64,000 bases of DNA from UBA1952 sp965246785. GTDB taxonomy: Bacteria > Bacteroidota > Bacteroidia > Chitinophagales > Chitinophagaceae. Both the position numbers and the translations under genes were made by a program. Positions 62,449 through 64,000 of this stretch are shown here, piece after piece (position 1 is the stretch's first letter; each line of letters opens with the position of its first letter). The stretch spans positions 217,727 to 281,726 of the forward strand of contig CBDFFM010000005.1 in NCBI GenBank assembly GCA_965246785.1, written 5' to 3'. The notes under the pieces are model-generated. The model worked only from the letters and a program-made list of their open reading frames with translations. It did not search any database and was not told the origin of the DNA.

Positions 62449-63216
62449 TCATTTTGAGATTAAGACATTCTTTCTTTGGCCATTAGGTAAGTCAATTCTT
62501 AGCAAATACATTCCGGGCAGACGGGAACCAAATTGCAGGATAGCCTCATTATTTGTCATAACGGTAGAAGACAAGTATTGTCCTATGGAACTAAATACGG
62601 TTAATGCCGAACCAGTCTGAGCTTCAACTGTAAGGATTGAAGTGACAGGATTGGGATATACATTTATGCTTGCTACCATTGAATGATTTGCTACTTCTAA
62701 TGAGTTTAATAACCCTTCAATTTTTGCCTCAAAGGCGGTTAGTTGTACCCCATTGAAGTTTGGGTCAATGTTTCCTCCATAAACGGAATCGCGAAGGAGT
62801 AAGAGATGAAACTGACCGCAAACACTCAACCAACAATCCCCTTTTTGTTCTGAAGAATTTTGCGGTGTTTCGATCAAATTAAGACCTAAGACAACTGTAT
62901 CGTACGCATTGTATTGATTTTGCAGGTTGTATCTGCAGTCAACTCCATTACTTCCCCATACCACGATTGTGTCATGATTATTAACTCCGCTGTAGTTCTT
63001 GATAATTTTCACTCGCACTCCCTTCTTGTCCTGAGTCTGACCGATGATTTGGCCAAGAATTACTAACGATGAGCCGTTTGAATTGCTTCCAATCAACATC
63101 TTAATGGAGGCATAGAAATCTGTTGGAAGGGGTAGAGTACATCCACAGCCAAATGCCGCTTTCGGGAAACCCGAAAGCAGCAAAACGACGACAGTCAAGA
63201 GCGATTTAATTCTCAT
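62449..63216 (-). CDS. Secreted T9SS protein with Cys-starting N-terminal domain
   Basis: 255 residues. The signal peptide is cut before or near 'CGCTLPLPTDF'. The mature domain has 'LVILGQIIGQT' and 'VDCRYNLQ' and resembles small bacterial domains with a TIMP/NTR-like CxC start, though I am not certain of that. A sorting domain follows from about 180 ('VYPNPVTSILTVEAQ', 'LPGMYLLRIDLPNG'). Its ATG overlaps the upstream TGA by 4 nt, so translation is coupled. Confidence 0.75.
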   Translation of the reverse strand: MRIKSLLTVVVLLLSGFPKAAFGCGCTLPLPTDFYASIKMLIGSNSNGSSLVILGQIIGQTQDKKGVRVKIIKNYSGVNNHDTIVVWGSNGVDCRYNLQNQYNAYDTVVLGLNLIETPQNSSEQKGDCWLSVCGQFHLLLLRDSVYGGNIDPNFNGVQLTAFEAKIEGLLNSLEVANHSMVASINVYPNPVTSILTVEAQTGSALTVFSSIGQYLSSTVMTNNEAILQFGSRLPGMYLLRIDLPNGQRKNVLISK

Positions 63217-64000
63217 GCTAATTCCTTTTCATCTACCACCTTCAAAGTCTTCACCTCATACAAACTTGTAAATTTTACATAGTAAATTCCTGAGGGAATT
63301 TCATTAAAGCTGGTTGATACCTTATGCTGCCCGGCTACGAACGCTTGATTATCTATTAAGACAGCAACCCTCCGTCCATTGATGTCTAATAAATCAACGG
63401 TGACAATATCATCCTGGCCATTAGTAAATGTGAGGGTTCCTTTATCCTCTGTCGGAATTGGATAAAAGCTGAATTCTTGATTATTGGCAGCCCACAAATG
63501 GCATCTCAATATTAGGATTACTGCTTTGCGCTGAACTACCAGCTTTATTTGGACCAGATCCGGAAGTTTGCGCACTTCTTTGTTGTCCATACTCAACGTT
63601 GGAATCAATAATGGCTACTTTGAAAAGGCAGGCTGAACCAAGTAGATCAGTGCTGTCTGCCAGAGTTTGATAAATAGTAAACTCATGTTCTGAAGCATCA
63701 TTTGTCACATTGCTTAGCCAGCAAAGCATTGTGAGCGCATAGATAGAGTCAGGAGCTAAATTGACATTACGCAAAACCGCATTATCGGAGTTAATTGAAA
63801 TTCGATGCTCGTTACCATTATAGATGCTAATGCCTTCTCCACTATGTCCACTATTATACCAAGCACTCCACAATTCAGGGCTTAGCTTAACAGTCACTAC
63901 ACCGTTCTGCAAGAAATTCGCAGTTGTACCTGCGTAATTACGGATATGCAGATCATGAGCAGCACTATTGCTCAGAATACTTTGTACTAATATAGAGGTT
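63213..64000 (-). pseudogene. T9SS cargo gene, partial and frameshifted before its sorting domain
   Basis: The frame is open from the window edge to 63481 ('IRNYAGTTANF', 'LWSAWYNSGHSGEGIS'), so the N-terminus lies outside. It stops at 'MPFVGCQ'. The sorting domain ('NNQEFSFYPIPTEDKG', 'IPSGIYYVKF') continues in another frame to 63213. Removing one C from the CCC at 63491-63493 (GGG on the coding strand) would join them. A homopolymer base-call error or a real +1 change are both possible. The family of the N-terminal part is not recognised. Confidence 0.65.

Overview
The window looks like chromosome of a member of the Bacteroidota, most likely Chitinophagaceae. The evidence is internal. Many secreted proteins end in type IX secretion (T9SS) C-terminal sorting domains. 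The gliding genes gldF and gldG are present, as are two LytS-type kinase / LytTR regulator pairs and a DUF5618 gene. Several promoters carry the Bacteroidota -7 box TAnnTTTG, and Shine-Dalgarno sequences are mostly absent. The first 57 kb is moderately GC-rich; the last 6.5 kb is visibly AT-richer.

Layout. 1-7.4 kb holds a partial HTH regulator, tyrS, a membrane protein, topoisomerase IB, a sugar nucleotidyltransferase and a flavin oxidoreductase. 7.4-17.9 kb is almost entirely minus strand. It contains a probable surface-glycan run (YfhO, LbH acyltransferase, flippase) that continues through a Kir-type K+ channel into a LytS/LytTR pair, preceded by an MBOAT/SGNH O-acylation pair. 17.9-27.4 kb holds two divergent PAP2 phosphatases, tRNA-Gly(CCC), a secreted endonuclease I, NAD kinase, a DUF5618 gene split by an in-frame TGA, a Cys/Met PLP enzyme, a T9SS protein and ruvB.

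27.7-44.0 kb is the most distinctive part. A 10.5-kb gene encodes a 3,493-residue secreted fibre-like protein built from 21 copies of a beta-rich module. It is followed at 46 bp by a secreted partner with two C-terminal Ca-binding-like repeats. After a strong terminator come gldF, gldG and a DUF4340 gene. I infer a surface-fibre locus beside part of the gliding machinery; this link is not proven.

44-49 kb carries pth, an FMN reductase, YceI and a GbsR-headed operon of small membrane proteins with a frameshifted TIGR01777 epimerase. 49.4-57.4 kb is rich in decayed genes: an SBBP-repeat pseudogene, a metallophosphatase that lost most of its first catalytic domain, and a scrap that resembles prmA. 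The region also contains an intact PPC-like T9SS protein and a second LytS/LytTR pair. 57.7-64 kb is an AT-richer tandem array of T9SS cargo genes: a seven-repeat protein, a subtilisin, a cysteine-starting secreted protein, and a frameshifted gene that runs off the window. It begins beside a tRNA-3'-end-like sequence.
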